Shown piece by piece: positions 52,800-62,301 of a DNA stretch of 64,000 bases. Position numbers and translations under genes: made by a program. The DNA is from Clostridiales bacterium. Its GTDB lineage: Bacteria; Bacillota; Clostridia; Lachnospirales; Lachnospiraceae. Position 1 is the stretch's first letter, and each line of letters begins with the position of its first letter. A model generated the notes under the pieces. That model worked only from the letters and a program-made list of their open reading frames with translations. It was not told where the DNA came from and did no database searches. The DNA is taken from positions 1 through 64,000 of the forward strand of contig JAAYNV010000028.1 of NCBI GenBank assembly GCA_012520645.1. Reading direction: 5' to 3'.

Positions 52800-54335
52800 T
52801 TAACTCCTTGCTTTCTCTTCTCTACTCTTTTTATTAAGCCAAACTCTATCCAACTTTCCATTTACATTCAGGGGAATATCCTCCAATATTCTTATAACTT
52901 TAGGCATCATATACTTGGGAATTTTTTCCTTTAATTCATTATAAATCTCTTTTTCCAAAATTGCTTTTGAAGTTGAACAGTATAAAATAATTTTCTCCCC
53001 ATCATAAATAGCACACGCTTGCCTTATCCCATTTACAGAATATGCTGCACTATCAATTTCTCCAAGTTCAATTCTGTGACCCTGATACTTGATTTGTGAA
53101 TCCTTTCTACACAAATATATAATTTCTCCCAATTCATTATATTTTACTATATCACCTGTTCGATAAATCAAATCACGATATCTTGTGTTTAAAGGATTTT
53201 GTATAAAGACTTCGTTTGTTTTTTCAAATTGTCCATAATAGCCTAACGATAGGCAAATCCCTCTGACACACAATTCCCCTGCCTCTCCAGGCTGCACCAA
53301 TTCATTTTTTTCATTTAAGACAATAATCTCTGTATTTCTACACGCTTTTCCTATTGGCAGCGATTCTTCCTCTTTGAATTCTCTGTCAACAATATAATAG
53401 CTACAGACATCCGTAATCTCCGTTGGCCCATACAGATTAGCATAAAGCAAATCAGGATAATACTTTCTCCATTCATTCAATGGTTTTACCGGCATTACCT
53501 CTCCACAAAACAACACTTTTTGCAATGTGCAAAACCTTGTTTCCTTCAATACTCCAGAGTTTGCAACTGCAATTAATGCCGATGGGACCCAGAAGAATGT
53601 ATTTATTCTATTCTCATTAACGAAGTCAACTAACTGCGAATGAAACATAAAGTATTTTTCCGGGATAATAACCATTGTTGCTGCATTTTTAATTGTCTGA
53701 TAAATGTCTAAAATAGAATTATCAAAATAAAAGGGCGCTTGATTTCCAAATATTGTATTGTTATCAAAATGAAAAGTATCTGAAAGCCATTCCATATAAT
53801 CAATGACTGCCCTATGACTAATTACAACTCCCTTGGGTACTCCGGTAGAACCAGATGTGAACAATGTATATAGTGGATCAACATCTAACTGATCCGATAA
53901 AGTTTTTTCTAATTCATATTCTATTTCTTCTGAATCAGCATCCTCTATCTTCATTACTGCTTTAAAATCTATCTCCAACTGCCTCGTATGTATATTTTTT
54001 TCTGAAGAGTAATTCGTCAAAATCAGTACCGGCTTCAATGTGTTCAATACTATATTAATACGTTCAATAGGTGAATGAATATCTATCGGTGAATAGAAAT
54101 TCCCACTATATACAATCCCCATGAAGGCAACGATACAATCTATCCCTTTCTCCATGTATACAGCTATCGGCTCATTCTTTTGGCTGCCCAGTTTTTTTCT
54201 GATTCCGCTCGCAATACACCTTGCCTTTCTATCCAGTTCAGCAAAAGTAATCTCTTTCTTTTCATCTTTAAATGCAATTTTATTTGGATATTTTTCTCTG
54301 CTTTCCAACAAATATTCAATCACACTTTTCTTCAT
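52800..54335 (-). CDS. Amino acid adenylation / AMP-binding ligase (DltA-like)
   Basis: LYTLFTSGSTGVPKGVVISHRAVIDYMEW, YRTGDIVKYNELGEIIYLCRKDSQIKYQGHRIELGEID. Confidence 0.92.
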   Translation of the reverse strand: MKKSVIEYLLESREKYPNKIAFKDEKKEITFAELDRKARCIASGIRKKLGSQKNEPIAVYMEKGIDCIVAFMGIVYSGNFYSPIDIHSPIERINIVLNTLKPVLILTNYSSEKNIHTRQLEIDFKAVMKIEDADSEEIEYELEKTLSDQLDVDPLYTLFTSGSTGVPKGVVISHRAVIDYMEWLSDTFHFDNNTIFGNQAPFYFDNSILDIYQTIKNAATMVIIPEKYFMFHSQLVDFVNENRINTFFWVPSALIAVANSGVLKETRFCTLQKVLFCGEVMPVKPLNEWRKYYPDLLYANLYGPTEITDVCSYYIVDREFKEEESLPIGKACRNTEIIVLNEKNELVQPGEAGELCVRGICLSLGYYGQFEKTNEVFIQNPLNTRYRDLIYRTGDIVKYNELGEIIYLCRKDSQIKYQGHRIELGEIDSAAYSVNGIRQACAIYDGEKIILYCSTSKAILEKEIYNELKEKIPKYMMPKVIRILEDIPLNVNGKLDRVWLNKKSREEKARS

Positions 54336-54380
54336 TGGTCTTCCATCTCCCTATCCCTTTTAAAAACTATTCCGTTTAAA

Positions 54381-55460
54381 TCATCTCTTCAAACTGCTTC
54401 TATAAAATTTATCTATCTGCTTATCCATACAGGCTCTTATATCACCACTTTTTGCCCAACATTTATACCATTCTACAGTCATTGCAACGGCTGTTTCAAT
54501 ATCCCAATTGGGAGACCAACCAAACACTTTTTTTAACTTTGAACAATCTAGCTTTAAAAAACTTGCTTCATGTGGACTATCATCAGAATGGCTTACCCAC
54601 TTTATATGATTCCCCCAATATTTTACAAATAACTCAACTAATTCTCCTGTTTGCAAACAATCACTATCATTTGGTCCCACATTATACCAGTCTGAATAGT
54701 TAGTACTATTATACTGATTCGCAGCAATCATCAGATACACATATAAAGGTTCTAAAACATGTTGATATGGTCTTATAGAAAAAGGATTCCTTACCACAAT
54801 ATCCTTCTGTTCCATTGCTGCACGAACACAGTCTGGAATAATTCTATAATTTGCAAAATCTCCTCCCCCAATTACATTTCCTGCCCGAACAGTAGAAACA
54901 GCTACCCTATTCATCTCCGTTTCATTTGAAAAAAAACACCGTTTATAAGTATGCGTAATAAGTTCTGAGCACGATTTCGAATTTGAATATGGATCATATC
55001 CATTCAGTACATCATTTTCTCGATATCCCCATTCCCATTCACGATTCAAATAAACCTTGTCTGTAGTTACATTTACAAAAGATTTTACGTTGCAATTATG
55101 TCGTATACATTCTAAAATATTGACAGTTCCCATTATATTGGTTTCATATGTATAAGCTGGATTATTATATCCCTCCCGTACAATTGACTGTGCAGCTAAA
55201 TGAAAAACTATCTCTGGTTGGGCCTTATCAAATGCTTCTTTCAACGCTGAATAATCCCTGATATCTCCATAAATAGAATGAACATCCTCTTCCAAATGTG
55301 CAATCTTAAACAATGATATTCGTTCTTCTGGTTCCAAAGAATATCCAGTAACCACCGCTCCAGCATCAGCCAATATTTTGCATAACCATGACCCTTTAAA
55401 ACCGGTATGCCCTGTAATGAAAACTCTTTTTCCTTTATAAAATGTAATATCAAACATCAT
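54381..55460 (-). CDS. rfbG: CDP-glucose 4,6-dehydratase
   Basis: YKGKRVFITGHTGFKGSWLCKILADAGAVVTGYSLEPEE...AQPEIVFHLAAQSIVREGYNNP. Confidence 0.93.
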   Translation of the reverse strand: MMFDITFYKGKRVFITGHTGFKGSWLCKILADAGAVVTGYSLEPEERISLFKIAHLEEDVHSIYGDIRDYSALKEAFDKAQPEIVFHLAAQSIVREGYNNPAYTYETNIMGTVNILECIRHNCNVKSFVNVTTDKVYLNREWEWGYRENDVLNGYDPYSNSKSCSELITHTYKRCFFSNETEMNRVAVSTVRAGNVIGGGDFANYRIIPDCVRAAMEQKDIVVRNPFSIRPYQHVLEPLYVYLMIAANQYNSTNYSDWYNVGPNDSDCLQTGELVELFVKYWGNHIKWVSHSDDSPHEASFLKLDCSKLKKVFGWSPNWDIETAVAMTVEWYKCWAKSGDIRACMDKQIDKFYRSSLKR

Positions 55461-56008
55461 TGCACCTTTTCCTCCAGCGCCCTAATATACTGATCAGCAT
55501 TTTCTTTTTCTTTCTCATCCGTGCTCAATTCCTTTACTCTATGGAAAATCACAATTGCCTTTTCCAACATTTCTTCTTTAACATATAACTTACCCAACAA
55601 CAATAAGTACTCTGTACTATTATTAAACTCCTCATAAAAATCAGCATAGACGGAAGATACATTTTGATAACTCTGACTGAAAAAAAGTGCATAACCATAC
55701 ATTATTATCATTTGCTTCATCCATTTTTCTTTCAAATTAAACAAATCCGACCGTACAACATCATCAATCGTTATTACCACATTTTCCCAGTCTTTTTTCT
55801 CAATCTGTTTTGCAATTAAATCTCTCTTTTGTTTTAATATGTCTTTACTTACAGATTTCTCATATGACCAGATTTTTTCAAGCTCTGTATACTCACTATT
55901 AGTTTCATACAATTTTGAGTTTAAAATGGTTCGAAATGGTTCTTTAATCCAATTTGCCTCTGGTCTATCAAATACTTCTAAATTAGTACATTCATCATGT
56001 TCAGGCAT
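55457..56008 (-). CDS. Hypothetical TPR-like protein
   Basis: Helical repeat-like sequence; start MPEHDECTNLEV at 56008 overlaps end of radical SAM gene. Confidence 0.6.
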   Translation of the reverse strand: MPEHDECTNLEVFDRPEANWIKEPFRTILNSKLYETNSEYTELEKIWSYEKSVSKDILKQKRDLIAKQIEKKDWENVVITIDDVVRSDLFNLKEKWMKQMIIMYGYALFFSQSYQNVSSVYADFYEEFNNSTEYLLLLGKLYVKEEMLEKAIVIFHRVKELSTDEKEKENADQYIRALEEKVQ

Positions 56009-56889
56009 TACCCCCCCCATGCTTGAAAATTTGTACAAGAACAATAATTTCTATTACATCTTTTCCCAACAGCTTCCAATGGTAATTCATATATATTTTC
56101 ATAAAAATTAAAAGAATTTGATGCATTGGATAAACATTCCCAACAGCTTCCTGTTGTTAAATTTAGCATAAAACACCATTTCCCAGCATAGCAAAATTCG
56201 TCTCGTTTCTTGTTAAATTCCTTCTTATCCAATTCAAACATCTGTGATTCAAATTTATCTCCCATCCGAAAATATTCATCTATACCCATCTCTGTGCATA
56301 TAGAAAATGTTCCATCCGGATTATCTTGACGAGCAATTCCAACTTGCGGATAAGCTCCAATTTCCTCTTTACATATTGTTCTCAATTCCTTCGCCAATTC
56401 TTCGTTAAACTCACGCCCCAAAACAGTTTTAATATGAAAGGATATTCCTTGACTTTGTACATATTTAACATTTTCAAAAAATTTCTTTAACAGCTTCTTT
56501 CGTTTTAACTCTACATAATGCAATGACAAATGAAAACAGATATGGTCTGCTTTTCCTATCCCTTGTAAACGCTCAACCAGTTCACGCATCCTATCAGAAA
56601 TAGTTCCATTTGTTAATACATTAACATAGTGCCCTTCCTGCACCAAAACCTCTATCAAATCCACTATTTCTTTTGGCAATAGTGTTTCTCCATCACCAAC
56701 AAGATTAAAAAGACATGAACCTCCTAATCTCCTTATACTGCATGCCTGTTGTATTACCTCAAGCGTATAGTTTAAACAACTATCTGTTCTGGTTTGATTA
56801 TACTTTGCCTGTCTTAGATAACAATAACTACATTGCAAATTACATCCGCATCCATTTATATTAGCTTCAATATAGTGTTTTATTCTTAC
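56008..56889 (-). CDS. Radical SAM protein (start codon uncertain)
   Basis: NGCGCNLQCSYCYLRQ (CX3CX2C) encoded upstream of the ORF-track TTG start; frame extends to GTA at 56889 with upstream GGAGG but no canonical ATG/GTG/TTG before a TAG. Confidence 0.8.
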   Translation of the reverse strand, partial: VRIKHYIEANINGCGCNLQCSYCYLRQAKYNQTRTDSCLNYTLEVIQQACSIRRLGGSCLFNLVGDGETLLPKEIVDLIEVLVQEGHYVNVLTNGTISDRMRELVERLQGIGKADHICFHLSLHYVELKRKKLLKKFFENVKYVQSQGISFHIKTVLGREFNEELAKELRTICKEEIGAYPQVGIARQDNPDGTFSICTEMGIDEYFRMGDKFESQMFELDKKEFNKKRDEFCYAGKWCFMLNLTTGSCWECLSNASNSFNFYENIYELPLEAVGKRCNRNYCSCTNFQAWGG

Positions 56890-56966
56890 CGATTTTTCTC
56901 CTCCCGTATTAGTCTATTGCTTTTCTGTTGTTAACTCCTTGTTATACACCACTCTCTTCTCCAAAA

Positions 56967-58088
56967 TTAGATATCATTCTTTGGAATTAAATAACAAACT
57001 GTTTCCGTCTGATTATCACTATAATGTCTCAGATAGATTTTACAGGTAATTCCCAGACTTTCTATATATTTAGGTATTTCTAATATATCCTCTTCTTTAT
57101 GATAAACACATATTGCCATAACCGGTCTATTTTCCTTTATTGTATTCTGAGCCCCTCGCAACGAAGACATCTCCGCTCCCTCAACATCCATTTTAATCAT
57201 ATCTATCTTCTGTGTTTTTCCCGCAAAGCAACTATCTATTCTACACACTTTAAAAGAATTGAGTTTCTCTTGGTCTTCTGTAAAAATTCCTTTTTCAATA
57301 GTCTGCATAACTCCAAGAGCGCATTCTACTTGTACGCTTCCATCATATTCTGATGTAGCCATAGGAATCAACGTAATATTATCATGAGTTTTTAAATTAT
57401 TTTGAGCTTGTTTAAAGATTTTTTCATCTGGCTCAAAACCAAATATTTCTTTATAATTTCCCTCTACCACCTCAATAAAACTTGAAATTGTATCTCCTGT
57501 ATACATTCCTGCATCCAGATAATATTTTACTTTATGGAATTCAACGATCTCCTTATCAAAATATTGATCCATCCTTCTAATGGCTGTCGCATATTTTCTG
57601 TTTCTTGTCCGCAAAAATAAAAGTCTATTTTTTAATACTTTTTTTGATTCTTCATCTTCTAATCGTTCATATAACACCTGTATATCACTTTCATGCCTTT
57701 TATAATACTCTATACAACTACTTTCCCACTGAAACTGAAATACTATATCATAGTTGGAAATATTTTCTTCACGAATACCTCCTTCCAGTAATTGTTGCTT
57801 AATCTGACTATAATATAATTGTGTCGTAATATAATAATACGCATTAGGAAAAAGTTCCTTTGAACGTTCAAACAAAACAATTTCTATATCATCTACTTTC
57901 TTTCCACTCTTCTCCTTGGAATTGTCACAAAATGCAACAGGAAATATTTCCTTATCTCTAAAATATTGTAAGTTTATTTCACTTGTGCTGCCTGCACCAA
58001 AAAGAATAATAGGCTGATCCATGGACTTCATTTTTTCAATCTCTTCTAAATATTCTTCCGTATACATACACACTTCATCAATCAACAT
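56967..58088 (-). CDS. FkbM-family methyltransferase with N-terminal Rossmann-like module
   Basis: YYLDAGMYTGDTISSFIEVV...IFGFEPDEKIF...IDMIKMDVEGAEMSSLRGAQNTIKENRPVMAICVYH. Confidence 0.9.
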   Translation of the reverse strand: MLIDEVCMYTEEYLEEIEKMKSMDQPIILFGAGSTSEINLQYFRDKEIFPVAFCDNSKEKSGKKVDDIEIVLFERSKELFPNAYYYITTQLYYSQIKQQLLEGGIREENISNYDIVFQFQWESSCIEYYKRHESDIQVLYERLEDEESKKVLKNRLLFLRTRNRKYATAIRRMDQYFDKEIVEFHKVKYYLDAGMYTGDTISSFIEVVEGNYKEIFGFEPDEKIFKQAQNNLKTHDNITLIPMATSEYDGSVQVECALGVMQTIEKGIFTEDQEKLNSFKVCRIDSCFAGKTQKIDMIKMDVEGAEMSSLRGAQNTIKENRPVMAICVYHKEEDILEIPKYIESLGITCKIYLRHYSDNQTETVCYLIPKNDI

Positions 58089-58135
58089 ATTTCATTTCTC
58101 CTACTACAATATATTTATGGTTAATGTCTCTCCAA

Positions 58136-59353
58136 TTATTTCAATGCTTCTTCAATTTTTGTTGCAAACAACTCTGCCAACCGCTCTCTTCCTCTCTCAT
58201 TGATTGTCTCATCCGGAGAATCCTTATCTGAGAAAAAATCTTTTGACAGCAAATAGCTCATATCAAATAATTCTACATTTTCATCTTCTGTAATCATTCT
58301 TATTTTACTTACATTTTTTTGATATCGAGTTGTGAACTGTTCTCCCAACAATTCTTCACCCAACATGTAATTAATTGCCGGAATGTATGGCACAACCTTC
58401 ACGCCTTCCTTTTTCGCAAGTCTTAATATCTTTACAAGATATTGAACACCTTCCAGCTCTGTATTTAAAGAATATAGATAATTCATCTTAAGATATATCT
58501 TGTTTCGATTCAAGATAGCAATCTCTTCATTGCAGTTAGATGCAATTGAAAATTCTGTCTGAAGATTTTTTATTCTTTCCCATACTATACTTCTATATTC
58601 TTCCAGTTCTTCATCTTTTACCGGTGTTTCTTCATAAACCATCTGTATCAATTCCGCATGCTGTGACCGCGGTAACAGATATTGTTTTGGTGTCAACGTA
58701 TCAAAATTAACCATGACTACCAAGAGTTTCGGCTTCATTCCAAGTGTAATCTGTGATTTGAAAATATTATAATAAGCTCGTAAACCCATACCATGCATTG
58801 CCAGAATTTTTAAATCATTCTTATTAACCCTATCCTTTAACATTTCAGCCAAATTTCTTGTATTCGAATCTTTCAATGCAATTTTAGAAAATTCACAATC
58901 TGCCAATAGTAATACGTTGCCAGAATAATTTCTTCTAAATTCATTCATATACTTTTCGTACAAATCTGATTTTACAGTATAAAAATCTTTTTCAGCAACA
59001 AAACCCATTTCACTTAATTGTTTTTCTATTTCACTACTATGTTCTGTAGAAATAATAATTTTTATTTCCGTCCTCCTCTTGCAAAGCTCATCCGGTGACA
59101 TAATCGGAAATTCATGTATCCTGCCGCCCCATTTTTGAGGATTATTATCTACAAAATAAATATCCTTATATCCACACTTTTTTAAAATAACTGAAAATTC
59201 CGTTCCTCTGATTCCTGCTCCAAAAATAACTATTGTACTCAATTCTGCTCTGTGATTGTTTACACACTGCATCAGCGCGTCATAATCTTCCCGATTTACC
59301 GAAGTGACAGGCCATGCAAAATTTTTTACCTGTGACATTTTTACCTTCTCCAT
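58136..59353 (-). CDS. Hypothetical protein, N-terminal Rossmann-like module, C-terminal possible SGNH-like region
   Basis: STIVIFGAGIRGTEFSVILKKCGYKDIYFVDNNPQKWGGRI... Confidence 0.55.
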   Translation of the reverse strand: MEKVKMSQVKNFAWPVTSVNREDYDALMQCVNNHRAELSTIVIFGAGIRGTEFSVILKKCGYKDIYFVDNNPQKWGGRIHEFPIMSPDELCKRRTEIKIIISTEHSSEIEKQLSEMGFVAEKDFYTVKSDLYEKYMNEFRRNYSGNVLLLADCEFSKIALKDSNTRNLAEMLKDRVNKNDLKILAMHGMGLRAYYNIFKSQITLGMKPKLLVVMVNFDTLTPKQYLLPRSQHAELIQMVYEETPVKDEELEEYRSIVWERIKNLQTEFSIASNCNEEIAILNRNKIYLKMNYLYSLNTELEGVQYLVKILRLAKKEGVKVVPYIPAINYMLGEELLGEQFTTRYQKNVSKIRMITEDENVELFDMSYLLSKDFFSDKDSPDETINERGRERLAELFATKIEEALK

Positions 59354-59358
59354 TTGTA

Positions 59359-60294
59359 TTATCTAATATATTTCTCCATATATTCTCGTTCAAATTCTTC
59401 TATATATGGCGAGTTATAAAACTCATCATAGTGCTCTTTTAACTCGTTCTTCACATATACCAAATGTTCCTTACAATCCGTCAGATGATTTATCGAAATC
59501 TTATTGCACATTGATATCATATAAGACCATTCACTATATTGAACATATTCTGCAATTCCAGGAAGCTTGTTTGAAAGATACTCTGTTCTCTCTCTAAAAG
59601 CTATAAAATACTCCTTCATTCTTTCCGCAGTCCAAAGTTTACTATTGGTTGTAAATGCAGAAATATTCCCTGAATGCCTCGAAAAACAATATTTCGGTAT
59701 TCCATGTGCCACTACACGGTTTGCCATTGCAAAATATTTATACATAACACTTATATCATCGATTGTTCTGTCTGTTCGAAAACGTTCCTGACAAAGCAAT
59801 GCTCTTCTCATTAATTTTGTCGGCTCTGCTGCATTATATTTTTTCCTTTTCAACATTTCAACAACGCCTTCCTCGGCAGTCAATACCAGCTTTTCCTCAA
59901 ATACATAATTAGGCAGGATTTCTCCGTTAACCTCCTTTGTTGAACCACAAATAGAAATATCTGCATCCTCTTCTTTGGCTAAATGATATAAAAATTCTAG
60001 CATATCCTTTTCAGCTATGTCATCGTCATCTATAAATGTGACATATTCCCCTGTTGCCGCATCAACCCCGGCATTTCTTCCTGTTCCGATATTAATATTC
60101 TTTGGAATATGAATAACTCGAATTCTCTTATCCTTTTTCGAATATTCATCTGCAATGGTTCCACTTCTATCTTTGGAACCATTGTCCACAATAATAAACT
60201 CAAAATTTTTCATTGTTTGATTCAAAATTGATTCTATTGCCCTGCCTACCAATTCTTCTCTATTATAGGTCAACATGATAACCGAAACATCCAT
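59359..60294 (-). CDS. GT2 family glycosyltransferase
   Basis: VSVIMLTYNREELVGRAIESILNQTMKNFEFIIVDNGSKDRSG...VTFIDDDD. Confidence 0.93.
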   Translation of the reverse strand: MDVSVIMLTYNREELVGRAIESILNQTMKNFEFIIVDNGSKDRSGTIADEYSKKDKRIRVIHIPKNINIGTGRNAGVDAATGEYVTFIDDDDIAEKDMLEFLYHLAKEEDADISICGSTKEVNGEILPNYVFEEKLVLTAEEGVVEMLKRKKYNAAEPTKLMRRALLCQERFRTDRTIDDISVMYKYFAMANRVVAHGIPKYCFSRHSGNISAFTTNSKLWTAERMKEYFIAFRERTEYLSNKLPGIAEYVQYSEWSYMISMCNKISINHLTDCKEHLVYVKNELKEHYDEFYNSPYIEEFEREYMEKYIR

Positions 60295-61476
60295 CTACCT
60301 GATCCTCCCACTGTCAATCGCTGTAAATACAGTTTTACAGTCTCCAAAAATCATTTTTTGTCTTAGAAAAACACGATAATTATCATTGAGTTCTTTCATA
60401 TACAAAAGCATTTCTGTCAAGTTCTCTTTCCTTGTCCCAAATTCTCCAACAATAACTGGTTTATACTGTTGAATTGTTTTTTTACATCCTCGTAGTGTTT
60501 GAAAGTCAGCTGCTAATGCGTTAATTTTTAAGATGCCGCATGGCTCTCCTTGCAACAAATTGTCAACTGTATTTACCTCTATCTTTTCTTCCATAAAATC
60601 TTCTTCTTCAATTCCACAGCTGCTTGGAATTGTTTCACTCATATTTTTAAAAAAATTGGGAGAATCAAAATTCCTTTTGTTTTTATTTTGTGCTGTAAAA
60701 AAAGTCAAAGTATCCTTACATTCCCATGCTCCGCACTGAAAAGTTTCCACATTCTTCAATCTTCCCAACTTAACAAGCATTTGCAAGCCTTCATAATTTT
60801 CCTCATCCGGTTCAATTGCATATATTTTCTTGTACTTTCCTCCACAAAAAGCATAATAACGCAACAATGTATCCCCTGTATATGCCCCTACATCAACATA
60901 ATTGTCTTCCTCAAATGAATGAAATAACTTACTGTCAAAAAAGGATTCTCCATCAACATATTTTAATAATGGAAATTTATTTCCGCATAACCTGAAATTG
61001 ACATTTTCAACAAAAAGCTCTTTTGAGAAATTATCTTCCAGAAATTCATATACAGTCTCAAACTGTTCAATATTGGCCCTAATATAGTCATAGTCCAGAA
61101 ATTCATTATCCACCTTAAAGGGTTTTTCCATGTGAATTATCTTATTTTTTTCTCCCGCTTCCTTCAACTGCTTTTCAATTTCAACAGCTCCTCCAACCGC
61201 TGCTGTAATAAGCATATCGTATTGCGAGTATTTCTGTTTGATTTGTGCATATGACAAAACTTCTGTTTCCTCAAACTTCTTTCCCCATAACTTTGAATTA
61301 TTGTCACAAAAAGCATCCGGATAAATTCCCTTGCATTCTAATATTTTCTTTACAATATGTGCATTATTTCCACATCCCCAGAATATGACAGGTTTCCCTG
61401 TTTTTCTCTGATTCCAAAACAACTCTTCTTCTTTCATGATGCTATTTCTAAAAGTATTCTTCATAGGTTTCCTCAA
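60295..61476 (-). CDS. FkbM-family methyltransferase-like protein with N-terminal Rossmann-like module
   Basis: KPVIFWGCGNNAHIVKKILECKGIYPDAFCDNNSKLWGKKF; NYVDVGAYTGDTLLRYYAF...IYAIEPDEENYE. Confidence 0.85.
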   Translation of the reverse strand: MRKPMKNTFRNSIMKEEELFWNQRKTGKPVIFWGCGNNAHIVKKILECKGIYPDAFCDNNSKLWGKKFEETEVLSYAQIKQKYSQYDMLITAAVGGAVEIEKQLKEAGEKNKIIHMEKPFKVDNEFLDYDYIRANIEQFETVYEFLEDNFSKELFVENVNFRLCGNKFPLLKYVDGESFFDSKLFHSFEEDNYVDVGAYTGDTLLRYYAFCGGKYKKIYAIEPDEENYEGLQMLVKLGRLKNVETFQCGAWECKDTLTFFTAQNKNKRNFDSPNFFKNMSETIPSSCGIEEEDFMEEKIEVNTVDNLLQGEPCGILKINALAADFQTLRGCKKTIQQYKPVIVGEFGTRKENLTEMLLYMKELNDNYRVFLRQKMIFGDCKTVFTAIDSGRIR

Positions 61477-61486
61477 CTAATATCCA

Positions 61487-62290
61487 CTACCACTTTTTCC
61501 ACGGTGCAGATCCTTCATTCCATATTTTTTCTAACATCCCTTTATCCCGCATCGTATCCATACACTGCCAGAATCCAGTATGCTTATAAGCTGCTAATTG
61601 TAAATCAGCTGCCAATTTATTTAATACTTCTTTCTCAAAAACCAGTTCATCATCATCTCGTAAATATTCGAATATTTCTGGCTGAGCAACCATAAAGCCA
61701 CCATTGATCCATGCTCCATCTTCCTGTGGCTTCTCATCAAACTTATCAATTCCCGCTCCATCTTCTTGAAAACTAAGTACCCCAAAACGGCTACCTGGTT
61801 GAATAGCTGTCATAGTAACTGTTTTCTGGTGTTTCCTGTGAAACTCTAGAAGCGCACCCAAATCAACATCGCTTACCCCATCCCCATAGGTAAGCATGAA
61901 CGGCTCATCCCCTACATACTTATGTATTCTGAAAATACGCGCACCAGTCTGAGCTTTTTCTCCCGTATCTACTAAAGTTACTTTCCATGGTTCAGCTACA
62001 TTGTTATGTACAATCATCTTATTGCTATCTGTAAAATCAAATGTAATATCAGAACGATGAAGGTAATAATCAGCAAAATACTCTTTAATCACATATCCCT
62101 TATATCCACAACATATTATGAATTCATCAAATCCATATGCCGAATAATACTTCATGATATGCCATAAAATCGGCGCATCCCCTATTGCTACCATGGGTTT
62201 AGGTTTGACTGTACTTTCCTCACTGATTCTTGTTCCCAGACCGCCCGCTAAGATTACTACTTTCATATTTTTTGTTTTCCTCCCAGTCAC
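61487..62290 (-). CDS. rfbF: Glucose-1-phosphate cytidylyltransferase
   Basis: MKVVILAGGLGTRISEESTVKPKPMVAIGDAPILWHIMKYYSAYGFDEFIICCGYKGYVIKEYF. Confidence 0.95.
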   Translation of the reverse strand: MTGRKTKNMKVVILAGGLGTRISEESTVKPKPMVAIGDAPILWHIMKYYSAYGFDEFIICCGYKGYVIKEYFADYYLHRSDITFDFTDSNKMIVHNNVAEPWKVTLVDTGEKAQTGARIFRIHKYVGDEPFMLTYGDGVSDVDLGALLEFHRKHQKTVTMTAIQPGSRFGVLSFQEDGAGIDKFDEKPQEDGAWINGGFMVAQPEIFEYLRDDDELVFEKEVLNKLAADLQLAAYKHTGFWQCMDTMRDKGMLEKIWNEGSAPWKKW

Positions 62291-62301
62291 TGTGTATACC
62301 T

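Noticed and set aside
56838-56838. ORF-track TTG start for the radical SAM protein
   Set aside because: It would remove the first cysteine of the CX3CX2C cluster motif.
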